Below are positions 7,754 to 15,463 of a stretch of DNA of 38,101 bases, one piece after another. The notes under the pieces are model-generated. The model searched no databases, was not told the DNA's origin, and saw only the letters and a list, made by a program, of their open reading frames with translations. The first letter of the stretch is position 1; each line of letters opens with the position of its first letter. The position numbers and the translations under genes were made by a program. Source of the stretch: an uncultured delta proteobacterium (GTDB lineage: Bacteria > Myxococcota_A > Polyangia > Polyangiales > Polyangiaceae); the NCBI GenBank assembly GCA_903892415.1, contig CAITIQ010000579.1, positions 1-38,101 of the forward strand, written 5' to 3'.

Positions 7754-10075
7754 GTGAAGCTCGAGACCGGCAGCACCGTTGCCTCACGTTTCCGGCTCGT
7801 TCGGCCACTTGGCCGCGGCGGCATGGGCGTGGTTTGGGTAGCCCACGATCTGCGGCTCGAGACTCCATGCGCCGTGAAGTTCCTGCTTACCTCGATCGAT
7901 GAAAGCGCTCGTCAGCGCTTCGCGCTCGAGGCCAAGTCCGCGGCACAACTGCGCTCCCCCAACGTGGTGCAGGTGCTCGACCACGGCGAGCAAGACGGCA
8001 TTCCGTACATCGCGATGGAACTCTTGGTGGGCGAAGATCTGGCCGCGCGACTGGCTCGCGAGGGACAGCTCAGCGTGGCCAAGACCGCCGAGATCGTCGG
8101 GTACGTGGCGCGCGCACTCGGCCGGGCGCACGCCGCTGGCTTGGTCCATCGCGATCTGAAGCCCGCCAATATCTTCATCGCTCGCGACGAGGAGCGCGAC
8201 CTGATCAAGGTCCTCGACTTTGGCATCGCCAAAGTGCACGCCGAACAAGCGCCACCGAGCCGCGCCTTGCTCGCAAATGCGGCCTTGAGTACAGACGGTT
8301 CCCTCACGGCCGCCGGCGTCACCATGGGCACCCCCAACTACATGAGCCCGGAGCAAGTCGACGGCGTCGAGATCGATGGGCGCACCGACGTATGGGCGCT
8401 GGGCGTGGTCGCTTACCAGTGTTTGACAGGCCGCCTTCCCTTCGAGAGCGACAGCCTGGCGAAGCTCTATGTGCAGATTTTCCAGGCCGAGCCAGCTCCG
8501 CCGAGCACCTTGGTCCAAGGCCTACCGCCGCAGCTCGATAGCTGGATGAGCAAGGCCTTGGCGAAGCGACCGGAAGACCGCTTCGGCTCAGCGCGTGAAC
8601 TTTGGGAGGCGCTCGAGCAAGCGATTCCGCCGGAGCTCCGCGCGACGCAGAGCGGCGGACATACGCGGCTCTCGGGTGAGACCGCGCGCGTGGACGTGAT
8701 GGGCGCAACGGTAGCTGGGCCCAACGCTGGGATGATGTTCGCGGCGACCGAGCTTCACGCGCTAACCCCGGCCCCCCCGCGCAAGAAGGGCGTGCACTGG
8801 GCTTGGTTCGCCGGCGGCGCTGCGGCGCTTGTCGCAGCCGCGATTGGGGTCACCGTGCTTCGCGCGCCCGGCTCGAGCAAAGACCGCGAGAGGAGTGCGT
8901 CGGACGAGTCGGACACAACGGCCACTACTGCCAGAACGCCGAGCGCGACGCCCAGCGGCCTTGTACCGCCAAGCCCACTCGTTCCCTTCGTACCAGGCCG
9001 CTCTCCGGTGGTGGAGCTCGCCGCTGGCGGCGCTCACTCGTGCGCGTTGCTGGCCTCCGGCGAGGTGACCTGTTGGGGCCGAGGGTACGAGAGTCAGCTG
9101 GGGGCCTTGGTAATGAAGCCCTCGGGTCCGGTGATGGTACCGGGGGTGAACGACGCGGCGCATGTTTATGCAGCCGCGCAATCCACCTGCGTCCTGCGCA
9201 AGAACGGGGTGCTGCAATGTTATGGCCTCAACGCCAAGCTGCTCGATGACAGGCCAGAGCTTGGGCTAGGCATCGCGAGCGTGGGACTCTCGCCTGGGCG
9301 CGGACTTTGTGTGGTGAAGACCAACGGGCGGGTGCTTTGTTCGGTTGGAATCACCGTAAAGACAGACGCGCAAGGCGCAGTGCTTGGGCTCGAGGACGTC
9401 CAACAGGTGGCTGTTGGGAGCAAGCATGCCTGCGCACTGCAACGGTCGGGCAAGGTCCTCTGTTGGGGCAAGAACGAGCTCTTCGCCGTGGGTGGGGCCA
9501 AGGCAGCTTCCATCGAGACGCCGCGCGAGGTGCCCGGCGCCAGCGATGTTGTGGAGCTCAGCTTGGGCTACGAGATGAGTTGCGGGCGGCGTAAAGACGG
9601 CAAGGTGCTTTGTTGGGGGGAGCCGGGTGCATGGCTCGGTCGCAAAGACCCACGGCGCATCATCAAGCAAGAAGGAAGACAGACGACGATGGCGCGGCCT
9701 TTAGCGCTCTCGGCCGAGCCGGTGCTTGCGCTCGAGGGAGCCGTGGATCTTGCGCTTGGCGGGCGGTTCTCCTGTGCGGCCACCAATTCGGGGCTCGCCT
9801 GCTGGGGCGACAATGAGTTCGGCCAGCTCGGGCGCGGCGACTTTGAGGAAAAGAAGATGCCGCTCGGCGGACTGCCACCTCCGCCGCAGACCATCTTGGC
9901 CGGCGCGACAAAGGTTGCCCTCGGAACGAACCACGGCTGTGCGCTGCTCCAAGGCGGCGAGGTTCACTGTTGGGGCCAGAACAACGAGCGCCAGCTCGGC
10001 GTGGCCTCCAACGAGTTCTGCTCCAGCGACCTCGAGTGCGCCACCAAACCTACGCTGACGCTGCCCAGCCGCTGA
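7754..10075 (+). CDS. Transmembrane Ser/Thr protein kinase with RCC1 repeat sensor
   Basis: This 773-residue protein is a Hanks-type kinase. The glycine loop is LGRGGMGVVW (19-28), the catalytic lysine K42 (CAVKFL), the catalytic loop VHRDLKPANIF with D134, DFGIAK with D155, and the substrate loop GTPNYMSPEQ near 192-201. All key residues are present, so it should be active. A linker leads to one membrane helix (WAWFAGGAAALVAAAIGVTVL, about 350-370) and a Ser/Thr-rich stretch. From about 415 there are at least six RCC1-type repeats with the signature CALxxxGxVxCWG (for example CALLASGEVTCWGRG, CALQRSGKVLCWGKN, SGLACWGDNEFGQLGRGD). They should form a beta-propeller outside the membrane. The kinase is inside, so the propeller is probably the sensor or a partner-binding platform. 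Substrate and ligand are unknown. Confidence 0.93.
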   Translation: MKLETGSTVASRFRLVRPLGRGGMGVVWVAHDLRLETPCAVKFLLTSIDESARQRFALEAKSAAQLRSPNVVQVLDHGEQDGIPYIAMELLVGEDLAARLAREGQLSVAKTAEIVGYVARALGRAHAAGLVHRDLKPANIFIARDEERDLIKVLDFGIAKVHAEQAPPSRALLANAALSTDGSLTAAGVTMGTPNYMSPEQVDGVEIDGRTDVWALGVVAYQCLTGRLPFESDSLAKLYVQIFQAEPAPPSTLVQGLPPQLDSWMSKALAKRPEDRFGSARELWEALEQAIPPELRATQSGGHTRLSGETARVDVMGATVAGPNAGMMFAATELHALTPAPPRKKGVHWAWFAGGAAALVAAAIGVTVLRAPGSSKDRERSASDESDTTATTARTPSATPSGLVPPSPLVPFVPGRSPVVELAAGGAHSCALLASGEVTCWGRGYESQLGALVMKPSGPVMVPGVNDAAHVYAAAQSTCVLRKNGVLQCYGLNAKLLDDRPELGLGIASVGLSPGRGLCVVKTNGRVLCSVGITVKTDAQGAVLGLEDVQQVAVGSKHACALQRSGKVLCWGKNELFAVGGAKAASIETPREVPGASDVVELSLGYEMSCGRRKDGKVLCWGEPGAWLGRKDPRRIIKQEGRQTTMARPLALSAEPVLALEGAVDLALGGRFSCAATNSGLACWGDNEFGQLGRGDFEEKKMPLGGLPPPPQTILAGATKVALGTNHGCALLQGGEVHCWGQNNERQLGVASNEFCSSDLECATKPTLTLPSR

Positions 10076-10077
10076 TC

Positions 10078-10091
10078 AACGCGTAGGCGTT
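10078..10091 (+). terminator. Weak hairpin just after the kinase gene
   Basis: AACGC and GCGTT (10078-10082 and 10087-10091) flank a GTAG loop. A pyrimidine-rich stretch with only short T runs follows. It could be a weak terminator, but the stem is just 5 bp. Confidence 0.25.
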
Positions 10092-10139
10092 CTTCGTCTT
10101 TGGAGCGCCTTTGTTGGGTGACTCACACGCGCCCATTTA

Positions 10140-10173
10140 CATAACTCAATTGTTATATAACAATTGAGTTATG
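10140..10173. promoter_or_regulatory. 34-bp perfect palindrome overlapping the ArsR start codon
   Basis: Positions 10140-10156 are the exact reverse complement of 10157-10173, with no spacer. Each arm is 17 bp (CATAACTCAATTGTTAT) and the last three bases are the ATG of the ArsR-type gene. It is a sharp AT-rich island in GC-rich DNA. TATAAC at 10156-10161, 9 nt before the ATG, could be the -10 box, so a repressor bound here would cover promoter and start codon together. Autorepression by the ArsR dimer is the simplest reading; that part is inference. Confidence 0.8.
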
Positions 10174-10557
10174 CAATCGACGGCCATTGACTTGAGGCTC
10201 GACGGCGCTTTTGCGGCGCTCGCTGATCCGACGCGTCGGGCGATCGTCGCGCGGCTCGCGCGCGGCGAAGCAACGGTGATGGAGCTTGCGCAGCCCTTCG
10301 AGATGTCGCAGCCGGCGATCTCACGCCACCTCAAGGTGCTCGAGGGAGCCGGGCTAATCGTGCGGCGGGTCGAGGGCACCAAGCGCCACTGCCGCTTGGT
10401 GCCGAACGGCCTGTCCGAGATCGACCGTTGGCTCGAGCGGCTGCGTTCGGCGATGGAGGCCAACTACGACAGGCTCGATCGACTGCTGGCAAACCTACCA
10501 GACGAAACGCAGCACCCAACCCCGCGCCGCAAGCGCAAACGAAAGGACCGTCCATGA
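10171..10557 (+). CDS. ArsR/SdpR-type winged-helix transcriptional repressor
   Basis: This 128-residue DNA-binding protein has the winged helix-turn-helix of the ArsR family, subgroup found before AHSA1/SRPBCC genes. Residues 13-35 hold FAALADPTRRAIVARLARGEA. The recognition region is MSQPAISRHLKVLEGAGLIVRRVEGTKR, followed by RLVPNGLSEIDRWLERLR. No metal-binding ELCVCDL motif is present, so it is not a classical arsenic sensor. The C-terminus is a basic tail (PRRKRKRKDRP). The ATG at 10171 is forced: the fold begins at residue 13 and no other ATG lies before it. There is no Shine-Dalgarno because the palindrome runs into the start codon. The stop overlaps the next start as ATGA, so both proteins should be made together. 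The signal sensed is unknown. Confidence 0.92.
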   Translation: MQSTAIDLRLDGAFAALADPTRRAIVARLARGEATVMELAQPFEMSQPAISRHLKVLEGAGLIVRRVEGTKRHCRLVPNGLSEIDRWLERLRSAMEANYDRLDRLLANLPDETQHPTPRRKRKRKDRP

Positions 10558-11024
10558 GCAAGCTCTCGCTCAAAACCGAAGGGGATACCCATGTGATCGC
10601 AACCCGCATGTTCAATGCGCCACCCGAGGCGGTGTACCGCGCGCATCTGGAGCCCGCTCTCTTGCAGAAGTGGCTGCTCGGGCCGGACGGTTGGACCATG
10701 CCGGTGTGCCAGGTGGATGCGCGCCCCGGCGGTAAGCTGCGCTACGAATGGAGTGACGGCCAGGGCAACGGCTTCCACCTAACGGGCGAGTTCGTCGCGC
10801 TTACGCCCTTCAGCCGCATCGAGCACATCGAGCGCATGCACCTGCCCGACGCAACGCCGGACAATCACGTCGTCACCACCTTCGAGAAGAGCGGAAAAGG
10901 CACGTTGATGACGATGCGTATGACCTTGCCCGACTCCGCGACCCGTGCGGCGATGTTGGCCACCGGGATGGAACACGGCATGGAGGCGAGCTACGCCCGG
11001 CTCGAGGCCGACCTCGGCAAGTGA
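10554..11024 (+). CDS. AHSA1/SRPBCC-family protein
   Basis: The ATG at 10554 overlaps the repressor stop by 4 nt and gives 156 residues, the usual size for the AHSA1 (activator of Hsp90 ATPase homolog 1-like) branch of the START/SRPBCC fold. Typical features are ATRMFNAPPEAVYRAHLEPALLQKWLLGPDGWTMP near residue 17, the central DARPGGKLRYEWSDGQGNGF, the strand GEFVALTPFSRIEHIE, and the C-terminal helix MLATGMEHGMEASYARLEADL. The fold is a helix-grip with a hydrophobic pocket. In bacteria the ligands are mostly unknown, and the Hsp90 link of the eukaryotic name should not be assumed. Pairing with an ArsR-type repressor is common and implies stress- or ligand-induced expression. Confidence 0.9.
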   Translation: MSKLSLKTEGDTHVIATRMFNAPPEAVYRAHLEPALLQKWLLGPDGWTMPVCQVDARPGGKLRYEWSDGQGNGFHLTGEFVALTPFSRIEHIERMHLPDATPDNHVVTTFEKSGKGTLMTMRMTLPDSATRAAMLATGMEHGMEASYARLEADLGK

Positions 11025-11035
11025 CCCGCTGACCG

Positions 11036-11059
11036 TTAGGCGCCGCCAGCGGCGCCTAA
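11036..11059. terminator. Hairpin between convergent AHSA1 and MFS genes
   Basis: TTAGGCGCC (11036-11044) and GGCGCCTAA (11051-11059) are perfect inverted repeats. With the extra G-C pair inside they form a 10-bp stem and a 4-nt loop. The stem overlaps the stop codon of the minus-strand transporter. No T tract follows on either side, so a bidirectional terminator is possible but not certain. Confidence 0.5.
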
Positions 11060-12285
11060 TGCGCGAGGGCGGTCTCCTCCAGCTCTTTGCCTTTGGTCTC
11101 GGGGAAAAAGAGCAGAATCAGCACCAGGGCCAACACCGGAAACACAGCAGTCAAACTCACCGCTTTGCCCCAGCCGGCGCTGTCGGCGATCACGCCCACC
11201 AAGTACGGTGAAAGCACGTAGCCGATGCGACCGAGCAGGTTGTTGCACCAGGCGAAGGCGTCCGCGCGGTTCTCGGTGGGAAAGAGCTCGGCGGTGAACG
11301 CGTTCAACACCTGCAGCACGGCCGTCGTTCCAAAGATGGCGATCACCAACGCAACCGTCAGCGAGAGCTTCGACTGCAGGTTGTACGCGCCCACGGTGCC
11401 TGCGCTGGTCGCCAGGAAGATGATCAGCGATCCGCGGCGGCGACCGATCTTGTCGAGCAGCTTCCCCGAAAGAAACACGAGCGGCAGTGAGCCGACGGCG
11501 GCGATGGTGATGGCCAAACCGACGTCACCATCGGTCATCGAGCGCTCTCCTACAGCGAACTCTTTCCAGAAGGTGACTGCGCTCTGCGTGCACATATAGG
11601 TCAGCGCCCAGACCAGCGCGACCAAGAGCACGCGCTTGCGATGGGGCCCCTTCAAGATATCGAAGAAGCCGCTCAGCTTGCTGCCGCTGGGGTCGGCGGC
11701 CACCTGCGTTTCAAATCGCTTGGTTTCGCGCATACTGCGACGTGCAAAGGCGAGCAGTGCCAGGGGCACCGCGCTCACGAAATAGACGCTGCGCCAGCCG
11801 GTTGGCAGCTTGAGCAACAGAGGCACAAGCCCAGCACAGGCGATCGCCCCGAGCGTGGAGGCCGCCTGGATGATGCCCATCGCGCTGCCACGTTTTTCGG
11901 CGGGGAACTCCTCGGCGGCGATCACCATCGAGACGGCCCACTCGCCGATCAGAAAGACGCGGGCGAGCATCTGCAGAAAGCCGAAGACCCAGGCGTTGGG
12001 CGCGAACCCCGACAAGAAGGAGGTCACCGCGTAACCGAGGATGGTGAGAGCGAGCACGCGCTTGCGTCCCCAACGATCGGCCTGCCGCACGAGCAGGTAC
12101 GCGATCATCGTCCCAGCGTTGACCACCGCTACGAGCAGACCACCTTGCTCGGGCGTAAGGCCGTAGTGCGCTCGAAGGTTCGGCAGGAGCTGCGCCAGCG
12201 CTAGAAAGTCGTAGCCCTCAAAGAAGGACGCCACGCTCAAAAAGATGAGCAACCGCCTGTGGTAACCCTCGTCCATCGTAGGCAT
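11056..12285 (-). CDS. MFS transporter, sugar-porter-like
   Basis: From the ATG at 12285 the protein has 409 residues and about twelve hydrophobic helices, the size of a major facilitator. Family signs are FFEGYDFLALAQLLPNLRAHYG in helix 1, ADRWGRKRVLALTI after helix 2, the second-half counterpart GKLLDKIGRRRGSLI, and the C-terminal FFPETKGKELEE, which resembles PETKG of the sugar porter branch. It should be an inner-membrane symporter for a small organic solute; the substrate cannot be read from sequence. An ATG three codons downstream (12276) is an alternative start, and a longer frame back to 12354 is unlikely because it adds no helix. No convincing Shine-Dalgarno is visible. It is divergent from the gene at 12449. 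Confidence 0.87.
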   Translation of the reverse strand: MPTMDEGYHRRLLIFLSVASFFEGYDFLALAQLLPNLRAHYGLTPEQGGLLVAVVNAGTMIAYLLVRQADRWGRKRVLALTILGYAVTSFLSGFAPNAWVFGFLQMLARVFLIGEWAVSMVIAAEEFPAEKRGSAMGIIQAASTLGAIACAGLVPLLLKLPTGWRSVYFVSAVPLALLAFARRSMRETKRFETQVAADPSGSKLSGFFDILKGPHRKRVLLVALVWALTYMCTQSAVTFWKEFAVGERSMTDGDVGLAITIAAVGSLPLVFLSGKLLDKIGRRRGSLIIFLATSAGTVGAYNLQSKLSLTVALVIAIFGTTAVLQVLNAFTAELFPTENRADAFAWCNNLLGRIGYVLSPYLVGVIADSAGWGKAVSLTAVFPVLALVLILLFFPETKGKELEETALAH

Positions 12286-12337
12286 GGTTGTACCCGAGTC
12301 CCTGGGCTGCGGACATGAAGAAGCAGTCGCAGATCGG

Positions 12338-12349
12338 CCGACATGTCGG
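12338..12349. promoter_or_regulatory. 12-bp palindrome between divergent genes
   Basis: CCGACATGTCGG is a perfect palindrome in the 163-nt gap between the MFS gene and the gene at 12449. Its place fits an operator shared by both promoters, but a 12-bp palindrome can also arise by chance. Confidence 0.25.
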
Positions 12350-12448
12350 AGCAAGTTCGAACCAGCTCAACGAGCGTGAGACCAAGGACAATCTGCGCGA
12401 TGTATTCTCCAGCGGCGGTAGGTGTCGGCCGCGCAGCAAGGAGCAACG

Positions 12449-14356
12449 ATGGGAACGGGAACACAGCCGAGCAAGCCTGTAGCGACCAGCGGTACCCCGC
12501 CGAAGCCGCCTGCCACCACGCCGAACCAACAAGCGACCCAGGCCAAAGCTCAGTGCCCGTACCTCGTCACCAAGCCGTGCGACGTCGACACGTTGAACGT
12601 CCAGGTGATTCACAAGTACGACGGCAACGGTGTCGACGAGCCCACCGAGCGCACGATTTTCGCGCAGACGCTGGAGAAGAAACGCCACCGCAAGCTGCTC
12701 GTGGCCGGCAAGCCCGCTCGTGATCCGGCCCTCGGCGCTTACGATCTCGTGATTGAGACCATCGCCGACTTCAACTCGGCCGAAACACCCAGGTCCTTCA
12801 CGGCTCCAGAGCCTGGTGACTTCGTAACCATCAACAAGGTTCAAGCGGGCTTTACCGCTCCTGACTGCCAAGGGGACCAACACCCGTGGCTGAGCGTGGT
12901 CAGCAAGACGGCCGCCGGCAAGGACTTCAAGAGCCCGCTCGTTCTGCATCGCGCCAAGGTGAACAACCTCACCCACGACACGCCGATCAAAATGTACGGC
13001 GCCACCTTCGACGCCGACTTCGCCAAGATGGGCGTCGGATGGTTCGTCTTTTTCGAGTGGGTCATCAGTCTGTTCAGGACGCCGGTCAAAGAGATCGAAG
13101 TTGTCGCCAAAGGCTGCGGCAAACGAGAGAAGGGCGCGACCAAGACCATCAACAAGGACATCAACGCGCTGGTGCGCGTGTACCGACGCGACAAATGGCT
13201 CATCGGCTTGAAGATCCCGCCCTTCGGCAAGTTCAACTACACGAAGGAAAAGACGCGAGGAATGGTCACGGGGGATACCGTCCAGAAGACGACCAAGACC
13301 GTCAATCAGCGCGTCAATGAGCGCGAGGTCACCGGCAATGTCAGCGGCTCGACCAAGACGTACGACGACGGCAAAAAGCAGATCGTCGAGCATCACGCAG
13401 AACGGCAGAACTACGCCGACGCGCGCGGCGACTTCGGTCGCGAGTTCGACGTGCGTCGGCACACGCGCTCGGGCCGCCAAGACAAGGTCAACTTCGAGAA
13501 GCTGAAGTCAAAGCTCGAGACGCCGACCTCCGGGCTCGAGTTGGTGTTTGCCCGCAATGATCGCGAGATCGGCACGAACGAACTCTTCGATGCGAGCAAA
13601 GAAGCCAAGCAGGGCGCTGCAAGTGCAAAGCAAGGCGTACAACAAGCGCGCACAGGCCTTAGCAACTTCAATCACGCCGACCCGATTTCGCAGATCTTCA
13701 TGTGCGTGACCACGCTGAGCGACGCGATCGCCAGCGTGAAGGACTTCTTCCGCAAGTTGCCGCAGGTCGGCTGGAAGTTCGAGTTCGATCTCAAGGTGCT
13801 CACCGGCTACGTGGTGTGCGAGTGGACGCCCAAAAACGCTCCCTGCATCGACGATCGTTACTGGCCGGTTTACAAGGAGTTCAAGTTCAAGATCGCCATG
13901 GAGGTGATCAACCTCAAGCTGGCGCTGAGCTTCGGGATCGATCTCTCCGTGGGCGGAGACCGTTGGAAAACCGGTCTTGTCGCGAAGATCGAGGGCAGCA
14001 TCGCCTTCAAGCTGATCGTTGAAAAAGATCTGTTCGTCACCCAGGGACCGGGACCGCGTAGGCCCGACGGGCCTTTCAAGTTCCCGATCGTTGGGGATTG
14101 TTTGGCGGCACTCACGCCCTACGCCACGGCCTATGCGGCCGGATACACCGTGGCCGATGCGCGTTGTGAGGTGAACTCTGGCTTCGAGTTCAAAGGGGAG
14201 TTCGTTGTCGATCTGCCGCGCGATCTCGGGCTTCACGGTGAACTCAAGACCAAGCCGCTGGTGTTCACCGCGTCGGTCTCTGCAGGCTGGTGGTCGTCAC
14301 CGCGAGCGATCGACCCGTACACAATTCTTCCCGGGACTTCGCTCAAGAAGTTCTAG
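12449..14356 (+). CDS. Unassigned 635-residue protein, first gene of a two-gene unit
   Basis: I do not recognise this family. The ATG at 12449 has a strong AAGGAG Shine-Dalgarno, so it is preferred over the GTG at 12422. There is no signal peptide. Residues 1-32 are Pro/Thr/Gln-rich. Residues about 33-300 look like a beta-rich globular region with one hydrophobic stretch (VGWFVFFEWVISLF, near 200). Residues about 300-350 are very polar (KTYDDGKKQIVEHHAERQ). Residues about 385-415 are an Ala/Gln-rich helix (SKEAKQGAASAKQGVQQART). The C-terminal 220 residues alternate hydrophobic and polar strands (FEFDLKVLTGYVVCEW, FKFKIAMEVINLKLALSFGI, FKGEFVVDLP, VFTASVSAGWW), which could build a beta-sheet barrel or sandwich. 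It lies 8 nt before the next gene. A secreted or injected effector is possible, but no VgrG, PAAR or Hcp gene is nearby. Confidence 0.75.
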   Translation: MGTGTQPSKPVATSGTPPKPPATTPNQQATQAKAQCPYLVTKPCDVDTLNVQVIHKYDGNGVDEPTERTIFAQTLEKKRHRKLLVAGKPARDPALGAYDLVIETIADFNSAETPRSFTAPEPGDFVTINKVQAGFTAPDCQGDQHPWLSVVSKTAAGKDFKSPLVLHRAKVNNLTHDTPIKMYGATFDADFAKMGVGWFVFFEWVISLFRTPVKEIEVVAKGCGKREKGATKTINKDINALVRVYRRDKWLIGLKIPPFGKFNYTKEKTRGMVTGDTVQKTTKTVNQRVNEREVTGNVSGSTKTYDDGKKQIVEHHAERQNYADARGDFGREFDVRRHTRSGRQDKVNFEKLKSKLETPTSGLELVFARNDREIGTNELFDASKEAKQGAASAKQGVQQARTGLSNFNHADPISQIFMCVTTLSDAIASVKDFFRKLPQVGWKFEFDLKVLTGYVVCEWTPKNAPCIDDRYWPVYKEFKFKIAMEVINLKLALSFGIDLSVGGDRWKTGLVAKIEGSIAFKLIVEKDLFVTQGPGPRRPDGPFKFPIVGDCLAALTPYATAYAAGYTVADARCEVNSGFEFKGEFVVDLPRDLGLHGELKTKPLVFTASVSAGWWSSPRAIDPYTILPGTSLKKF

Positions 14357-14364
14357 GTGTCGGT

Positions 14365-15183
14365 ATGAGTGACCCTGATTCGGTGGTGATGGCGCAGCTC
14401 GAGATCCACGGCTGCGCTGCGGAGCTGTACCTAAACTCGGTGCCGCTGATTCGGCTGGCTCACGGGGTGACCATGGGCGGCGAGAACATTGCGGTGCAGC
14501 AGTGGCTCACACGGGGGGACAATCAACTAGAGCTGTTGGTCGAGCCGGGCCCAACGCCGTCGAAGGCCCGCAGCGAAGCGCGCTTGGTTGAACGCAAAGA
14601 GCTGCGAGCCGTTGCTCGACTTCTGCGCTTCAAAGAAGGAGCCGAGGGGACCGCCGAGAGCGGGACGTTGCTCGCCGAGGCGGCCTTCGAGTGGGACGCG
14701 CCGAAGCCCAACCAGCTGACCTTCCCCTACTCGGTGTCGACCGCTGTAACCATGGGCTCCGCCTTCGGCCCGTGGCAGTGGGAGAGCTGGCCGGTGCTGA
14801 CGCTCGACGATGCCCTGCGCGAGGAAGCGCGCGCGGTTTTGGCGGCCTTGGACGCGGCCGTGAGAGGCAAGCACGTGGACCATATTTGGCAGCTTACCGA
14901 GCTTCAGATGTTGGACGCCGGCAAGGCCTACGGTCTGAGTGAAGAGTTCCTGCGCGCCGACGTCGGCGACATGTTGCGGGTCTTCGCAGAAGACGGAGAC
15001 CCGACCTGCCCTCGCGATCCAGCGGAGGAGGACTTTCGCTTGGTGGCCGGCGGTCGCTTACTGCAGCTCGTGGACAAGGACTTTCGACCGAGCTTCCGCT
15101 TGAAGGATCGCAAGCGCGGTCAGATCGTGCCCTTCCCGACCTACCTCGGAAGGCTCGGCCGCGAGCTGCGCATCGTGCGCTGA
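14365..15183 (+). CDS. Unassigned 272-residue protein, second gene of the unit
   Basis: The ATG at 14365 sits 8 nt after the previous stop, with AGGTG as a weak Shine-Dalgarno; an ATG at 14389 is an alternative. The N-terminal third looks like a small beta-sandwich: QLEIHGCAAELYLNSVPLIRL, then QQWLTRGDNQLELLVEPGP. The NQLELLVEPGPTPS piece resembles N-terminal segments of proteins I have seen beside type VI secretion genes, but this is memory, not a search. The middle (EWDAPKPNQLTFPYSVSTAV) is also beta-rich. From about residue 145 it becomes helical (LTLDDALREEARAVLAALDAAV), ending with a domain carrying FRLVAGGRLLQLVDKDF and PFPTYLGRLGRELRIVR. No signal peptide. It could be an immunity protein, chaperone or structural partner of the preceding product. 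Confidence 0.7.
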   Translation: MSDPDSVVMAQLEIHGCAAELYLNSVPLIRLAHGVTMGGENIAVQQWLTRGDNQLELLVEPGPTPSKARSEARLVERKELRAVARLLRFKEGAEGTAESGTLLAEAAFEWDAPKPNQLTFPYSVSTAVTMGSAFGPWQWESWPVLTLDDALREEARAVLAALDAAVRGKHVDHIWQLTELQMLDAGKAYGLSEEFLRADVGDMLRVFAEDGDPTCPRDPAEEDFRLVAGGRLLQLVDKDFRPSFRLKDRKRGQIVPFPTYLGRLGRELRIVR

Positions 15184-15223
15184 CCGCCGGGCTGCTGACC
15201 AACAGTTCGGCTTCAAAGCTGCA

Positions 15224-15365
15224 ACCACGTTTTCAGCGTTGAAACGTGGTCCGGGTGCGAGCACCTCGATTCTGCGCAAGAAGGCTATGGCACGCGAGCT
15301 GCAAAGGGGTACACGAGCGCCTGTGACGGACTCCCCCCCCAACCGTCGAGCAGGCGCTTTTTTTT
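15224..15365 (+). ncRNA. Candidate structured 3' UTR or small RNA
   Basis: This is most of the 280-nt gap between two stop codons (15184-15463). No coding frame with a Shine-Dalgarno is seen. It contains a hairpin (ACCACGTTT at 15224-15232 against AAACGTGGT at 15242-15250), a second small stem (GGTG-CGAG-CACC), an AGCTGCAA sequence that occurs twice, and then a strong intrinsic terminator. No clear promoter is seen just upstream, so it may be a 3' UTR from the preceding operon, possibly processed to a stable RNA. I do not recognise a known RNA family. Confidence 0.35.
15316..15365 (+). terminator. Strong Rho-independent terminator
   Basis: AGCGCCTG (15316-15323) pairs with CAGGCGCT (15351-15358), and GACGG (15325-15329) with CCGTC (15343-15347) extends the stem. 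Eight T residues follow at 15358-15365. The loop contains a run of eight C. It ends transcripts coming from the 12449-15183 unit. Confidence 0.85.
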
Positions 15366-15422
15366 GTCCATCGTTCAGGGTCAGCTGAAGCGACCGCTGC
15401 GCTCATTAGCCTCTGCTGCTTC

Positions 15423-15456
15423 AAGCTGCGCGAGGATTGCCTCGTCCTCGGAGCTT
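15423..15456 (-). terminator. Hairpin downstream of the sigma-54 activator gene
   Basis: AAGCT/AGCTT (15423-15427, 15452-15456) and CGAGGA/TCCTCG (15431-15436, 15445-15450) form an 11-bp stem with a small internal loop, 8 nt past the activator stop codon. There is no T tract in the minus direction, so it may stabilise the mRNA end or act as a weak terminator. Confidence 0.4.
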
Positions 15457-15463
15457 GTTTCGC

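Noticed and set aside
10171..10557. Arsenic or metal resistance operon
   Set aside because: The regulator lacks the metal-binding motif and is paired with an AHSA1 gene, not arsenic genes.
12218..13480. Long open frame on the minus strand (420 codons) opposite the 635-residue gene
   Set aside because: It overlaps two better supported genes, has no Shine-Dalgarno or domain, and long antisense frames are common in GC-rich DNA.
12449..15183. Firm type VI secretion effector-immunity label
   Set aside because: The resemblance is from memory, and no secretion gene or PAAR domain is in the window; kept only as a hypothesis.
15184..15463. tRNA, tmRNA, SRP RNA or a CRISPR repeat in the gap
   Set aside because: No cloverleaf, no tag frame, no SRP loop and no regularly spaced repeats.
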